NCBI GenBank assembly: GCA_903871875.1
Contig: CAIQIR010000079.1
Coordinates: 215,193 to 279,192 of the forward strand
Direction: 5' to 3'
Length of the DNA stretch: 64,000 bases
From: an uncultured Schlesneria sp.
GTDB lineage: Bacteria > Planctomycetota > Planctomycetia > Planctomycetales > Planctomycetaceae
Part shown: positions 1 through 9,232 of the stretch, one piece after another
Layout of the letters: every line of letters starts with the position of its first letter
Numbering within the stretch: position 1 is the first letter of the stretch
Translations under genes and position numbers: made by a program
Notes under the pieces: generated by a model
The model's input: only the letters and a program-made list of their open reading frames with translations
Told to the model about the DNA's origin: nothing
Database searches by the model: none

Positions 1-34
1 AATTCGGAAAGTATTTGAGCAGCCAGACGAGCAT
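1..34 (-). CDS. possible N-terminus of MraY (partial, runs off left edge)
   Basis: Reading the minus strand from an ATG at 32-34 gives MLVWLLKYFPN before the window ends. This resembles the start of phospho-N-acetylmuramoyl-pentapeptide transferase (MraY), which often begins MLxWLxxx. Only eleven residues are visible and no clear Shine-Dalgarno precedes them, so this is a weak call based on the N-terminal pattern alone. It lies downstream of the symporter and small membrane protein on the same strand. The 126 bases between it and the small protein show no other feature. Confidence 0.25.
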   Translation of the reverse strand, partial: MLVWLLKYFPN

Positions 35-160
35 AGAGACAAATTCAACGAGAGGGTGTGACGTTCGCGCCGATGATAGAGGCGATTCCCAATGCTGACT
101 AGTCGTGTTTCGTGGCCCGATGCCAGTCAGATGGGATGCCTCGCGAAGCGGTGCAAGTCC

Positions 161-394
161 TTAGAAGATGCCGTAAATCACGATCTGCATCATCAGCGCC
201 AACCAGGCCCAGATCTTGAGATCCTCGTACCATTTCGATTGATGATCTTGTGGCGTCGTTTCGCTGGAACGAAGCTGAACGACCCAAAAGATCAGGGCGA
301 GGAATTGGCCGATCAGCAGCCATTTCGCCACCGATAAGGGAACCTGTTCGAACAGCTGACGCAGCGCATCGCCAATCCAATGCAAGAATGTCAC
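161..394 (-). CDS. small two-helix membrane protein coupled to the symporter
   Basis: A 77-residue protein begins with GTG at 392-394; GTGA overlaps the TGA stop of the upstream symporter, the usual sign of translational coupling. Its sequence starts VTFLHWIGDALRQLFEQ, has a hydrophobic helix around residues 23-40 (WLLIGQFLALIFWVV), a polar SKWYED segment, and a second helix at the C-terminus (IWAWLALMMQIVIYGIF). It therefore probably sits in the inner membrane as a hairpin. No family is recognised. The coupling suggests an accessory subunit or assembly partner of the transporter, which is inference. Confidence 0.6.
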   Translation of the reverse strand: MTFLHWIGDALRQLFEQVPLSVAKWLLIGQFLALIFWVVQLRSSETTPQDHQSKWYEDLKIWAWLALMMQIVIYGIF

Positions 395-2034
395 GCCGGA
401 CCTCCTTCGGGACCAATCCCGCCGATCGCGTAGCAGGTCTTTTCGGGAGGATCGGATCGCAGGAAGTAGCTGAAGACCACGATGAACAACATCGCGACGA
501 CAAACGACCAGATCGAATAATACAAGTAGGGTTGTCCAATCTGAAACAGGGGCTTCAGACCCAGCCAGTGGCAAATCCCTGGCTGATTCAACCCGAACAG
601 TCCCAGTGACGTCAGCACACCTGCGTAGAAGCCCGTGACGGCTGCGTCACCCGAAGCACTGCGCGACAACATGCCGGCCAAGAGGACTGCAAACGTCGGT
701 CCCACGAAGAACGAGGCTAGCGTCTGAAAAATCGTGTAGATCCCCACGGGAAATTCCATCAACTGGAACGCGAAGTAGATCCCCCAGGCCACGAAACCGA
801 TCGTCGTCCAGCGGCCTACGGCCAGCATCTGCCCTTCATCGGCGGAAGGTCGATAGAATCGTCGGTAGAAATCATTCACATACAGCGATGTGGCCGAGTT
901 CAAATACGAATCGACGCTCGACATCAATGCCGCGAGAAACGCCGCCACGAAGGCTCCGCGAAGTCCGGTCGGCAGCAACGCTCCGACCAATCGTCCCAAG
1001 GCTTCATCGGCGCGGCCGTGTCCGATCTCGGGAAATTTGACGAGTGCGATCAAACCGGGAATGGCCACCAGAAACGGGATCAGATTCTTGATTAAGGCCC
1101 CGTAAATGTATGACGCCTTCGCTTCATATTCCGATTTGGCACCCAGGGCTCGTTGGACCATGCATTGATTGCCGATCCAGTAGCCGGGGCCGACGATAAA
1201 ACAAAGTCCGAACAAGACCGCGGGCCATGGAGCTGGTGAGCGAGTATCGACCGGCAGCACCAGCGACAGATGCTCGGACTCGGTCTGGAACCGTCGCTGA
1301 TGGTTTTTTGCGCGGAAGGCGGCCAGTTCCTGCGGCGACATCGATTGCTCGCGCTGGCGGATGTCATCGCGATCTTTCAGGCGGGCTACCACATGCACTT
1401 TGTCCGTCAACGGTTCGATGCCACCCAACTCGAAGATGCCGATCACTACAAACAGAATGCAGCCACCGATGACGACGAATCCCTGCATGACGTCCGTATA
1501 GACTACGGCTCCCAGACCTCCGGCCCAGGTGTAAATTCCGACCAGTAAGGCCGTCACGAGAATGCAGACGGAAAGATCCCATCCTGCCAGGCTGTTCATG
1601 AACCGGGCCGACGCCAGCAACATGACTCCCAGATTGCAGGCCATAAAAAACAGCCAGCAGGCCGCGACTGCCGAACGAAGTTGGACGTTGAAACGCCGTT
1701 CCAGATATTCGGGAATCGTTGTGACGCGGCAGCGCCACAGGTGCGGAATAAAGACGAACCCGCCGACAATCATCGCGGGAACACATCCGATCCACTCGAA
1801 ATTTCCCATCACGATGCCATAGCGATAGGCATCGCCGCCCAGGCCAATCAAATCGGTGCCGCCCATATCGGTCACGACCAGCGACATTCCGACCGCCCAC
1901 CAGGGCAAGCTGCGACCGGCGAGAAAGAAGTCAGACCCGCTTCGCACGTAGCTGCCGATCCACAACCCGATGGCCATGGTCACTGCCAGATACGCGAAAA
2001 TCACGAGAAAGTCGATCGAAGTGAGTTGCGTCAT
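391..2034 (-). CDS. sodium:solute symporter (SSS family)
   Basis: A 547-residue polytopic inner-membrane protein expected to couple uptake of a small solute to Na+. It has about 13 hydrophobic segments and a typical SSS opening (a first helix, then GSDFFLAGRSLPWWAVG). The motif AAFLAALMSSVDSYLNSA matches the conserved TM8 region of the family with its Na+-binding serines. Charged linkers (about residues 220-270) separate the first and second halves. The start is taken at MTQLTSIDF because the longer frame adds 63 hydrophilic residues without family character. The substrate cannot be deduced; planctomycete SSS members are often annotated as sugar, sialate or proline transporters. The stop overlaps the start of a small membrane protein. 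Confidence 0.88.
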   Translation of the reverse strand: MTQLTSIDFLVIFAYLAVTMAIGLWIGSYVRSGSDFFLAGRSLPWWAVGMSLVVTDMGGTDLIGLGGDAYRYGIVMGNFEWIGCVPAMIVGGFVFIPHLWRCRVTTIPEYLERRFNVQLRSAVAACWLFFMACNLGVMLLASARFMNSLAGWDLSVCILVTALLVGIYTWAGGLGAVVYTDVMQGFVVIGGCILFVVIGIFELGGIEPLTDKVHVVARLKDRDDIRQREQSMSPQELAAFRAKNHQRRFQTESEHLSLVLPVDTRSPAPWPAVLFGLCFIVGPGYWIGNQCMVQRALGAKSEYEAKASYIYGALIKNLIPFLVAIPGLIALVKFPEIGHGRADEALGRLVGALLPTGLRGAFVAAFLAALMSSVDSYLNSATSLYVNDFYRRFYRPSADEGQMLAVGRWTTIGFVAWGIYFAFQLMEFPVGIYTIFQTLASFFVGPTFAVLLAGMLSRSASGDAAVTGFYAGVLTSLGLFGLNQPGICHWLGLKPLFQIGQPYLYYSIWSFVVAMLFIVVFSYFLRSDPPEKTCYAIGGIGPEGGPA

Positions 2035-2532
2035 GACACCCAATCCGTGGGAATGTACCGACCGCGAAATGCTTTGCGGCTGCGCACTTTGCGCTGGCGG
2101 GCGATGGTTGCTTTCAGATCTGCCGAGTTCGCCATACCAACCCAAATCGCCCAGTTCACTGCGGAGCTTACACACAGGCCCTGTCAGCGTCCACTGTCGG
2201 TCGTTTTGGTTTCCCGCCCCCAACCGAAGGCCAAGCCGTTCTCATGCGGTTGATGAACGCCTGCTGGATGTACAGCGGCTACAATCCCCATATGTTCTGG
2301 AGGAAGCGGTGTCTGTTCTCAAGTCGAATGGGAATCTCGTCAAATGGTTTTAGGTCCGGAGTTTTGTTCGGGGAGCCCAGAGATTCAACAGGTATTACTG
2401 AATCGTTGTGTGTTAAACCACGAATTTGTCGCCGGTTTGAATGAAGTGGATTCGGTTGTTGCCGCAATCTGCAACTTCGATGATCGAGCTCAGTTTCGTC
2501 ACGATATTTGACGGTCCCGATGAGGTGTTTGA
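2035..2532. other. intergenic, nothing recognised
   Basis: About 500 bases between the divergently transcribed symporter and the peroxiredoxin-like gene. Short frames exist on both strands but lack family similarity and ribosome sites. Presumably it contains both promoters; no confident -35/-10 pair was identified. Confidence 0.4.
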
Positions 2533-3474
2533 ATGTCCGAGTACTTGGAGATGCCGCGATGGGTTCCTATCACGCTCAAGCTGGCGGCGATTTACAATCT
2601 CGTCTGGGGAGCCTTGGTTGTACTCGCTCCCCAAACCCCGTTCGCCTGGTTAGGGCTTGATGCCCCGAACTATCCATCGATCGTGCAATGCCTGGGAATG
2701 GTGATCGGAGTCTATGCGGTGGGGTACTGGATCGCTGCCCGTGACGCGGCGACGCATTGGCCGATCGTCCTGGTGGGGCTGCTGGGAAAACTGTTTGGTC
2801 CGATCGGCTTCGTTTATACGGCCAGCCGAGGCGAGTTACCCTGGTCCATGGGTGTGGCCATCTTAGCCAACGATGTTGCCTGGTGGCTGCCCTTCACTGC
2901 CATTCTGATTCAGGCGGCCCGGATTCACGAAGCGCGTCGCACGACGGCCGAGGGCTTCACGCTGGAGCAAGCACTACGTTCCACCGTTCCGCCAAACGGA
3001 CAGAATCTGTTTGATCAATCGTTTCAAACTCCGCTCTTGATCGTGTGTGTGCGACACCTGGGCTGCACCTTCTGTCGTGAAGCCCTCGCCGATCTGGCGA
3101 GTCACCGCAACGAACTCGACCACCACGGACTGACACCCGTGGTGGTCTCGATGGCCTCGCAGGAACAGGCCGCGCCGATGCTTGCCCGATATGGATTGAG
3201 TGATGTCGCTCATGTGAGCGATCCAGACCGCCGTCTTTACCGGACATTGGAATTGCGGTTCGGGACGTTGAGTCAGTTATTTGGTTGGAACGCCTTTTGG
3301 CGGGCCTTGGGCGAAGGAGCGGTGTTCCGATTTGGGTTCGGCCCCATGGTCGGAAACGGCTTGCAATTGTCCGGAGCCTTCATCGTGAAGAATGGTCGCA
3401 TCGAGCGGGCGATTCGCCATCAGTCGTCCGCGGAACGAACGGACTTGTCCAAACTCAGTTGCGATCTGGGATAA
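2533..3474 (+). CDS. membrane protein with C-terminal AhpC/TSA-like thioredoxin-fold domain
   Basis: 313 residues in two parts. Residues 1-130 hold about four hydrophobic helices (LKLAAIYNLVWGALVVLAP; IVQCLGMVIGVYAVGYWIAA; WPIVLVGLLGKLFGPIGFV; VAILANDVAWWLPFTAILI). Residues 140-313 form a peroxiredoxin-like domain of the AhpC/TSA type 2 group: FQTPLLIVCVRHLGCTFCREAL carries a CxxC active site, followed by a VVVSMAS strand and a GAFIVKNGRI strand-turn near the end. The likely role is thiol-dependent redox chemistry at the membrane. A GAGGTG ribosome site lies eight bases before the ATG. Convergent with polX. The fused membrane part is seen directly; substrate and partner are unknown. Confidence 0.75.
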   Translation: MSEYLEMPRWVPITLKLAAIYNLVWGALVVLAPQTPFAWLGLDAPNYPSIVQCLGMVIGVYAVGYWIAARDAATHWPIVLVGLLGKLFGPIGFVYTASRGELPWSMGVAILANDVAWWLPFTAILIQAARIHEARRTTAEGFTLEQALRSTVPPNGQNLFDQSFQTPLLIVCVRHLGCTFCREALADLASHRNELDHHGLTPVVVSMASQEQAAPMLARYGLSDVAHVSDPDRRLYRTLELRFGTLSQLFGWNAFWRALGEGAVFRFGFGPMVGNGLQLSGAFIVKNGRIERAIRHQSSAERTDLSKLSCDLG

Positions 3475-3593
3475 GTTGTCGGATTTGACGACGTGAACGA
3501 ACCACTTGCCGGCTGAGAAGAATTCCGGCACAGAATGACGAATACCGGCGAAGGATCGACCGAAACGAAAAGCACGATCGCTTGCTGGCCCCA

Positions 3594-5312
3594 TCAGGAT
3601 TTTCGCAGCAGTCGTTTGAATTCCGCAAACGGGCGAGTGTTCGCCACGTCGTTCTTGGTGAGGCCTGCACGACGCGCTTGATCCACACCATACGGCAGAA
3701 CATTAAAGCCGCTCGTATTGTGCGAATCGGTGTCGATGATGATCGGAATCCCATACGACTTGGCTGCAGCGGCCTGCACATCGTCGAGATCCAGACGTTC
3801 GGGACTGGAGTTGATTTCCAGCAGCACTCCGTGATCGGCGGCTGCTTTGAAAAAGGTCGTGAAATCGATGTCCGCAGGCGGACGGTTACTCAGCATGCGA
3901 CCGGTGGGATGTCCGATCGCGTCGACATTCGGATTCCGGATGGCGTTCAACAATCGCTGCATGATCTGTTCGCGCGGTTGCTTCAGGCCGTAATGTAAAA
4001 CGGCAATCACCCAATCGGCTTCGGAAAGAACTTCGTCGTCAAGATCCATGGTTGCGTCTTCGAGGATGTCGCATTCGATTCCACAGAGGATTTCGATGCC
4101 CGTCACCTCTTCCCGCACCTTTCGAATCGCCTTCCAATGTTCGCGCAATCGGGTGGCATCCAGGCCGTTGGCCATGCTGACCCGCTTGGAGTGATCGGTG
4201 ATGGCGATGTATTTCAAACCGCGCGCTTTCGCTGCTTCGGCCATTTCGCGAATCGTCGCTTTACCGTCCGAGGCGGTAGTGTGCATATGCAGATCGCCTT
4301 GGATATCGGCGACTTCGATCAGCTTTGGCAGCTTGCCCGCTTCCGCCAATTCAATTTCACCACGATTCTCGCGGAGTTCGGGGGGAATGAATGGTAGTCC
4401 GACGGCGGCGTAGACCTCTTCTTCGCTTCGACCAGCGACGTATTCCTCTCCGCGAAACACACCATATTCGTTGACTTTCAGCCCGCGTTCGATGGCACGG
4501 CGGCGGATGACGATGTTGTGTTCTTTGGAACCGGTAAAATACTGCATGGCCGCGCCGTAGGAGGCGGCGGGAACGACGCGCAGATCGAGTTCGATGCCGG
4601 TGCGAAGCCGAACTCGCTGCTTCGTTTCGCCGCGTGCCAAGACCTTTTCGACCAGCGGATGGGCGGCCAGTCGATCCATGGCCTCCGCCGAGTTATCGGA
4701 AATTGCCAGCACGTCCAGATCGCCGCAGGTCTCTTTGCGACGACGGCACGAACCCGCGACAGCCACCTGGCTGATCGACGACAGCTGTTTCAAATCGGCG
4801 ACAATTTCGTCAGCCGAAGCGGTGGCGATGCTGATCAGGAACCGCTTGCCGGCTTCCTGAGCGTGCGGAATTCCTTCCAAAATCGATTGTTGAGTCTTCT
4901 TTCCAAACCCCTTCAGTTCGGCCACCTTGCCTGCTTCACAAGCCTCTTTCAGTTGGGCCAGTGAAATGAGTCCCAGCTCTTTAAACAGCGTGGCGGCTTT
5001 CTTCGGACCCAGTCCCGGAATTCGCAGCATGTCCATCACGCCGGCCGGTACCTGCTGTCGCAGTTCCTCCAGTTGTGGCAACTGACCGGTTTCGACCACG
5101 ACGGCGATCTTGGCGCCCAGATCCTTACCGATCCCCTCCAGCGCTTCGATACTGCGACCAGGGGTTGCGAGCAGATCGGCGACAGACTCGGACAGATTTT
5201 CCAGCGTCCGCGCGCCATTGCGATACGCCCTGACGCGGAAGGAATTGGCTCCTTGAATCTCGAGCAGGTCGGCAACTTCGTTGAAGATGGCGGCGATATG
5301 TTGGTTCTGCAT
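3594..5312 (-). CDS. polX: DNA polymerase X with PHP domain (PolX)
   Basis: 572 residues with the full bacterial PolX layout. The N-terminal part holds an 8-kDa-like helical domain and helix-hairpin-helix motifs ([25 protein letters not shown]). The polymerase core carries [18 protein letters not shown], with the metal-binding aspartates. The C-terminal PHP phosphoesterase domain starts at [12 protein letters not shown] and continues through HPTGR and IDTDSHN. The enzyme fills short gaps during base-excision repair and has Mn2+-dependent 3'-5' exonuclease and AP-endonuclease activities in characterised relatives. The length is normal for the family. The start [17 protein letters not shown] is the usual N-terminus. 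Only 21 bases separate its start from the upstream pyruvate kinase stop, so co-transcription is likely. Confidence 0.95.
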   Translation of the reverse strand: MQNQHIAAIFNEVADLLEIQGANSFRVRAYRNGARTLENLSESVADLLATPGRSIEALEGIGKDLGAKIAVVVETGQLPQLEELRQQVPAGVMDMLRIPGLGPKKAATLFKELGLISLAQLKEACEAGKVAELKGFGKKTQQSILEGIPHAQEAGKRFLISIATASADEIVADLKQLSSISQVAVAGSCRRRKETCGDLDVLAISDNSAEAMDRLAAHPLVEKVLARGETKQRVRLRTGIELDLRVVPAASYGAAMQYFTGSKEHNIVIRRRAIERGLKVNEYGVFRGEEYVAGRSEEEVYAAVGLPFIPPELRENRGEIELAEAGKLPKLIEVADIQGDLHMHTTASDGKATIREMAEAAKARGLKYIAITDHSKRVSMANGLDATRLREHWKAIRKVREEVTGIEILCGIECDILEDATMDLDDEVLSEADWVIAVLHYGLKQPREQIMQRLLNAIRNPNVDAIGHPTGRMLSNRPPADIDFTTFFKAAADHGVLLEINSSPERLDLDDVQAAAAKSYGIPIIIDTDSHNTSGFNVLPYGVDQARRAGLTKNDVANTRPFAEFKRLLRKS

Positions 5313-5333
5313 GAGAGCGCTTCAATCCAGCAA

Positions 5334-6806
5334 CTATGAGACGACGTGAACGAGCATCATGTCATGTGATTCAAGTTTCCAGTCAGAACTTCCGACCAGA
5401 ACGACTTTACTGCCCGAATCCAGCATGTTGCGCTCGCGACCTTCCTTTTCAACATACGCAATCAGATCCCGCGGCGACATCGACACGGCCGTGGTCTCGA
5501 TCGGGGTCACGCCCCAGAACAAGCACATCCGGCGAGCGACTTCGGCACGATCGGTCAGGCCCAGGATCGGCACCTGCGGGCGTTGTTTCGAAATGGCCAT
5601 CGCAGTCTTACCGCCGCGCGTCGCCGCGACGATCAAATCCGCATTCAAGTGCGTCACCGCGGTGCCGGCTCCGTGAGTCACCGCTTCGGTAATGGCTTTG
5701 GCTCGTGTCCGGTTGGTGCTGCGCGAGTCGCTGGCTGGGGGACGGGGTTCGAGCATCCGTTCGGCTTCGCGAGCGATCCGACTCATCATCGCCACCGCTT
5801 CGACCGGATAATCACCGGCCGCGGTTTCCCCGGAAAGCATGACCGCATCGGAGCCATCCAGCACGGCATTGAAGACATCGCTGGCTTCGGCGCGAGTGGG
5901 GATTTCGTTCTTTTGCATCGAATCGAGCATCTGCGTCGCGGTGATGACGGGCGTGCGATGTTCGTTGCACATCCGAATGATTTGCTTCTGCAAGGCGGGC
6001 ACGCGAAAGATATCGGCTTCCACACCCAAATCGCCGCGGGCCACCATGACCGCGTCGGTTTCAATCACGATCTGTTCAAGTTCCGCGATCGCTTCCGGCT
6101 TTTCGATCTTCGCTACGATCCAAGGCGGCGTTTTGGTCGGGTGAGCGGCAATCAACCTTTTCAGCAGCCGGATGTCTTCTGCGCTTCTTACGAAACTCAG
6201 TCCGACATAGTCGAGACCATTGTCCAGCGCCCATTCCAGATCCTGGCGGTCCTTATCGGTCACGCTGGGGGTGCTCAGTGTCGCACCCGGCAGATTGACT
6301 CCCTGCCGGCTTCTAACCAGACCGGGCTGAACAACCTCGCAGACGACTCGTCCCGCTTTGGGATCCTGTTCAATGACGCGCAACGAAACCGATCCGTCCG
6401 CGAGCAGTACACGGTCGCCCGGGCGTAAATCGTCGATTAGGCTTTCGTAGGTGCAGGTGAATTGGTCCTGGCGGCCTGTCTCAATCTCTCGCACGAATTC
6501 CATTCTCGCCCCGTGTCGGCAACGAACTCCTTCGGGGGGTAACTCGCCCAGACGAATTTTGGGGCCGGCCAGGTCCGCCAGAATGGCCAGTGGCTGATTG
6601 AGTTTCACAGAGACCTGACGAATCCAGCCGACGACTTCTTTGAACCAATCGTACGTTCCGTGGGCGAAGTTCAATCGGAACACATCGACACCCGCCAGCA
6701 CCAGTTCGGTCAGTTTTTCGTAAGACGCCGATGCGGGGCCCACGGTGGCGACAATCTTCGTTTTGACCAACGGTCCTTCCGCGTACTTGTGTTCCCAGAG
6801 ATCCAT
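5334..6806 (-). CDS. pyk: pyruvate kinase
   Basis: 490 residues converting phosphoenolpyruvate and ADP to pyruvate and ATP. Visible motifs are TKIVATVGPAS at the N-terminus, VFRLNFAHGTYDW (the family usually has NxSHG; here Ala replaces Ser), the active-site signature IVAKIEKPEAI with the catalytic lysine, VMVARGDLGVE, and TATQMLDSM...PTRAEASDVFNAVLDGSDAVMLSGETA. The C-terminal domain has the usual AT(R)GGKTA and VVLVGSSD segments. The start at MDLWEHKYAEG is chosen because an AAAGGAT ribosome site precedes it; the longer frame adds 15 residues without support. It stops with TAG, which shows that amber is an ordinary stop codon here. Confidence 0.95.
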   Translation of the reverse strand: MDLWEHKYAEGPLVKTKIVATVGPASASYEKLTELVLAGVDVFRLNFAHGTYDWFKEVVGWIRQVSVKLNQPLAILADLAGPKIRLGELPPEGVRCRHGARMEFVREIETGRQDQFTCTYESLIDDLRPGDRVLLADGSVSLRVIEQDPKAGRVVCEVVQPGLVRSRQGVNLPGATLSTPSVTDKDRQDLEWALDNGLDYVGLSFVRSAEDIRLLKRLIAAHPTKTPPWIVAKIEKPEAIAELEQIVIETDAVMVARGDLGVEADIFRVPALQKQIIRMCNEHRTPVITATQMLDSMQKNEIPTRAEASDVFNAVLDGSDAVMLSGETAAGDYPVEAVAMMSRIAREAERMLEPRPPASDSRSTNRTRAKAITEAVTHGAGTAVTHLNADLIVAATRGGKTAMAISKQRPQVPILGLTDRAEVARRMCLFWGVTPIETTAVSMSPRDLIAYVEKEGRERNMLDSGSKVVLVGSSDWKLESHDMMLVHVVS

Positions 6807-7238
6807 CTTGGATTCATCCTTTGTGAGTTGTAGCCGAACAGAAGGGCGCATTGCGGGTGGGAGTGTATCAAAGAAGGGCGGTTAGGTCGCAATCCAGTTT
6901 CCGAACCATTTCCGAAAGGTTGAGGTGTTGAAGGTCCACGGATGAAGACACGAAATCGGTCGATTTGTTGGCCTAGTGAATTGGAATCCCTCGGTGTCGG
7001 CTCTGACGGATGGCCCAGGCACATTTTGTTTTTCTCCACTTCTTTGGATGCGACGGCTCACCGTGGTTCCATTGTCCGGGCAAGGCCCAGTCAGCGACTC
7101 GGAAACGGTACTTTGCCGTGTCGAACTCACTCGCCGTGATCATCCGATTGGGGCCACCGGATCTTCGTTTTTCGAAAGAATCCTCATCCATTTAAAGAAC
7201 TGATTGACAAATTTCGACGACCTGTCGATAATCGACGA
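6807..7238. other. divergent intergenic region pyk/tetR
   Basis: 432 bases between pyruvate kinase (minus) and the TetR gene (plus). The right end contains the strong TetR-gene promoter described separately. The rest holds only short frames without recognisable character. Confidence 0.45.
7204..7238 (+). promoter_or_regulatory. promoter and putative operator of the TetR gene
   Basis: TTGACA at 7204-7209, a 17-bp spacer and GATAAT at 7227-7232 form a near-consensus vegetative promoter. Only six bases separate the -10 box from the ATG at 7239, so the mRNA should begin at or beside the start codon (leaderless). The spacer holds TCGAC-N5-GTCGA (7214-7228), an inverted repeat, and TCGACGA occurs again at 7232-7238. 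These are plausible autoregulatory binding sites for the encoded repressor. Confidence 0.6.
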
Positions 7239-7967
7239 ATGGGTACAATGACGCGAAAACAGCGAGAGGTTCGAGAACGCGAGCAGCGATTGCTGCAAAT
7301 CGCTCGGAAAATGCTCATTGAACAGGGCTATGCCGGCCTGAGTATGGATCAACTTGCCGAGGCTGCAGAATATTCAAAAGGGACTATTTACCAACACTTT
7401 GCGACAAAAGAAGATCTGGTCACGGCGTTGGCCATTGAAAGTATGGAGCGACGCGTCGAACTGTTTTTGCGGGCCGAGCAATTTGCTGGACGACCGCGGG
7501 AACGCATGCTGGCGATTGGCGTCGCGGATGAAATCTTTTCCCGGCTTGAGACGCACCATTACCAGTCCGAATTCATCATTAAGCTGGCCAACCTGCGCGA
7601 ACGAGCCTCGATCGAGCGTCGCGAAGCGCTGGATCGACTCGAATCAACCTGTTTCGGCTGCGTCGTTCGTATCGTTCGGGCCGGGGTGGAAAGTGGAGAT
7701 CTTCCCAAGCATGTCGACCCGCGGGAACTGGTTTATTCCGTATTCACCATGGCGTTGGGCACACATATGACCGCCTTGCACTACTGCCCTATGCTCAAGG
7801 AATTTCAGATCAACGACCCGATTAAGGTGCTGCTGAACGGCATCCATATCTTGCTCGACGGATTTGAATGGCATCCCCTGCGAAGCGAATGGGACTACTC
7901 CGCGACTTACCAGCGGATCTTCACGGAGATTTTCAGTCATGAATGCCGGAGCTTGTCCGCTCAATAG
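7239..7967 (+). CDS. TetR/AcrR family transcriptional regulator
   Basis: 242 residues. The N-terminal DNA-binding domain is typical: LLQIARKMLIEQGYAGLSMDQLAEAAEYSKGTIYQHFATKEDLVTALAIES, with the recognition helix around YSKGTIYQHF. The rest is an all-helical ligand-binding and dimerisation domain. It is the first gene of a set with an ABC exporter (permease, ATPase, membrane fusion protein), so it probably represses that exporter until a lipid-like or toxic ligand binds; this role is inferred from position. A second ATG nine bases downstream is possible, but the first one coincides with the predicted transcription start. The frame remains open from its TAG stop to the permease ATG 120 bases later. 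Confidence 0.88.
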   Translation: MGTMTRKQREVREREQRLLQIARKMLIEQGYAGLSMDQLAEAAEYSKGTIYQHFATKEDLVTALAIESMERRVELFLRAEQFAGRPRERMLAIGVADEIFSRLETHHYQSEFIIKLANLRERASIERREALDRLESTCFGCVVRIVRAGVESGDLPKHVDPRELVYSVFTMALGTHMTALHYCPMLKEFQINDPIKVLLNGIHILLDGFEWHPLRSEWDYSATYQRIFTEIFSHECRSLSAQ

Positions 7968-8087
7968 TCTTCGTCGCAGGCTTTTTTTTGGGCCACAATC
8001 GACGGATCGTCGAAAACCGACGAATTCCCTTCGGTCCGGCTTCCCCGCAGTCAATTCGGTTGTCGATGCTGTCAAAAGGGCGAATCC

Positions 8088-9227
8088 ATGAATTGGCTGG
8101 CTTTGCGGATGTTGACCGGGGATCGTAGCAAATACCTCAGTCTCATTCTCAGCATCACGTTCGCCACACTGCTGATGTCGCAGCAGGTTTCCATTTTCAT
8201 GGGAATTGTGACCCGATCGGCCAGTCAAATCCTGGATGTCCGTGATGCCGAGTTGTGGGTCATGGACAACAAAGTCCGTTACATCGACGAAGCCCCCTAC
8301 CTTCCTTCGAACTCCCTGCAACGTGTGCGGGGCGTGCCCGGCGTGGAATGGGCGGTCCGGTACCATAAAAGCAACATGACGGCGCGACTGCCGGATGGCA
8401 ACTTTCGAAACGTCATCGTTCTGGGTGTCGATGACGCGACGCTGGTCGGTTCTCCCCGACGCATGGTCGTTGGTGAGTTGAACAGCCTGCGTCTGCCGAA
8501 TGCGGTGTTCATCGATAAAGCCGGCTACGAATACATGTGGCCCGGCGAGCCGTTCCAGATCGGTCGCGAATTTCATCTGAACGATCGGCGTGTGTTCCTG
8601 GCCGGCATCTGCAAGGCCTCGGCACCGTTTACAACGTTGCCCGTGATGTACACGCGATTCAGCGAAGTCGAACGCTTTTTGCCTTCGAATCGCAACCTGA
8701 TGAACTACATCCTTGCCAAACCTCTGGTCGGGTCTGATGCGCTGGAAGTGTGTCGCGCGATCGAAGAACAAAGCGGTTTGATGGCACTGACGCGGGACGG
8801 ATTTTTCTGGAGAACGATTAGTTACTTCATGCGTTCCACCGGCATTCCCATCAATTTTGGGATCACGATCGCACTCGGCTTTATTGTGGGGGCGGCCGTT
8901 GCCGGGCAGACGTTCTACTTGTTCACACTGGAAAATCTGAAGCAGTTCGGCGCACTGAAGGCGATGGGTGTCACGAACATTCGTCTGATTGGGATGATTC
9001 TGTTGCAGGCCAGCGTTGTCAGCGGCATGGGTTACGGACTGGGGATGGGAATGACAGCCCTGTTCTTCACCTTTACCAATCGAATCGCACCGATGGCGGG
9101 AATTCATTTGACGACCATCGCGGCAACCGGAGTGGGGCTCGCCGTGCTGATGATTATCCTGTTAACCAGCCTGTTCAGTCTGCGAAAAGTGTTGTTTTTA
9201 GAACCGGCTGTCGTCTTCCGAGGTTGA
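8088..9227 (+). CDS. ABC exporter permease, DevC/FtsX type
   Basis: 379 residues. One membrane helix near the N-terminus (YLSLILSITFATLLMSQQVSIF) is followed by a large periplasmic domain (about residues 45-250, MacB-PCD-like) and three C-terminal helices (NFGITIALGFIVGAAVAGQTFYLF; LIGMILLQASVVSGMGYGLGMGMTALFF; VGLAVLMIILLTSLFSL), the FtsX-type layout. In cyanobacteria the related DevBCA complex exports glycolipids through a TolC-like channel. An AAAAGGG ribosome site precedes the ATG. Its stop lies five bases before the ATPase start. The operon order here is regulator, permease, ATPase, fusion protein. The substrate is unknown. Confidence 0.85.
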   Translation: MNWLALRMLTGDRSKYLSLILSITFATLLMSQQVSIFMGIVTRSASQILDVRDAELWVMDNKVRYIDEAPYLPSNSLQRVRGVPGVEWAVRYHKSNMTARLPDGNFRNVIVLGVDDATLVGSPRRMVVGELNSLRLPNAVFIDKAGYEYMWPGEPFQIGREFHLNDRRVFLAGICKASAPFTTLPVMYTRFSEVERFLPSNRNLMNYILAKPLVGSDALEVCRAIEEQSGLMALTRDGFFWRTISYFMRSTGIPINFGITIALGFIVGAAVAGQTFYLFTLENLKQFGALKAMGVTNIRLIGMILLQASVVSGMGYGLGMGMTALFFTFTNRIAPMAGIHLTTIAATGVGLAVLMIILLTSLFSLRKVLFLEPAVVFRG

Positions 9228-9232
9228 CTGGC

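Noticed and set aside
3475..3593. Possible terminator GCCGG...CCGGC between the peroxiredoxin-like gene and polX
   Set aside because: Only five base pairs in the stem, a long loop and no T-run.
5583..6428. 281-codon plus-strand frame opposite pyruvate kinase
   Set aside because: It mirrors the coding constraint of pyk on the other strand; no ribosome site or family.
7968..8087. The tetR frame stays open after its TAG and joins the permease start in frame
   Set aside because: Forty codons without a stop in one of three frames is expected by chance fairly often, the permease has its own ribosome site, and TetR proteins end normally at about this length.
7644..9107. 487-codon minus-strand frame opposite the TetR and permease genes
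   Set aside because: Histidine/glutamine/arginine-rich shadow of two well-supported genes.
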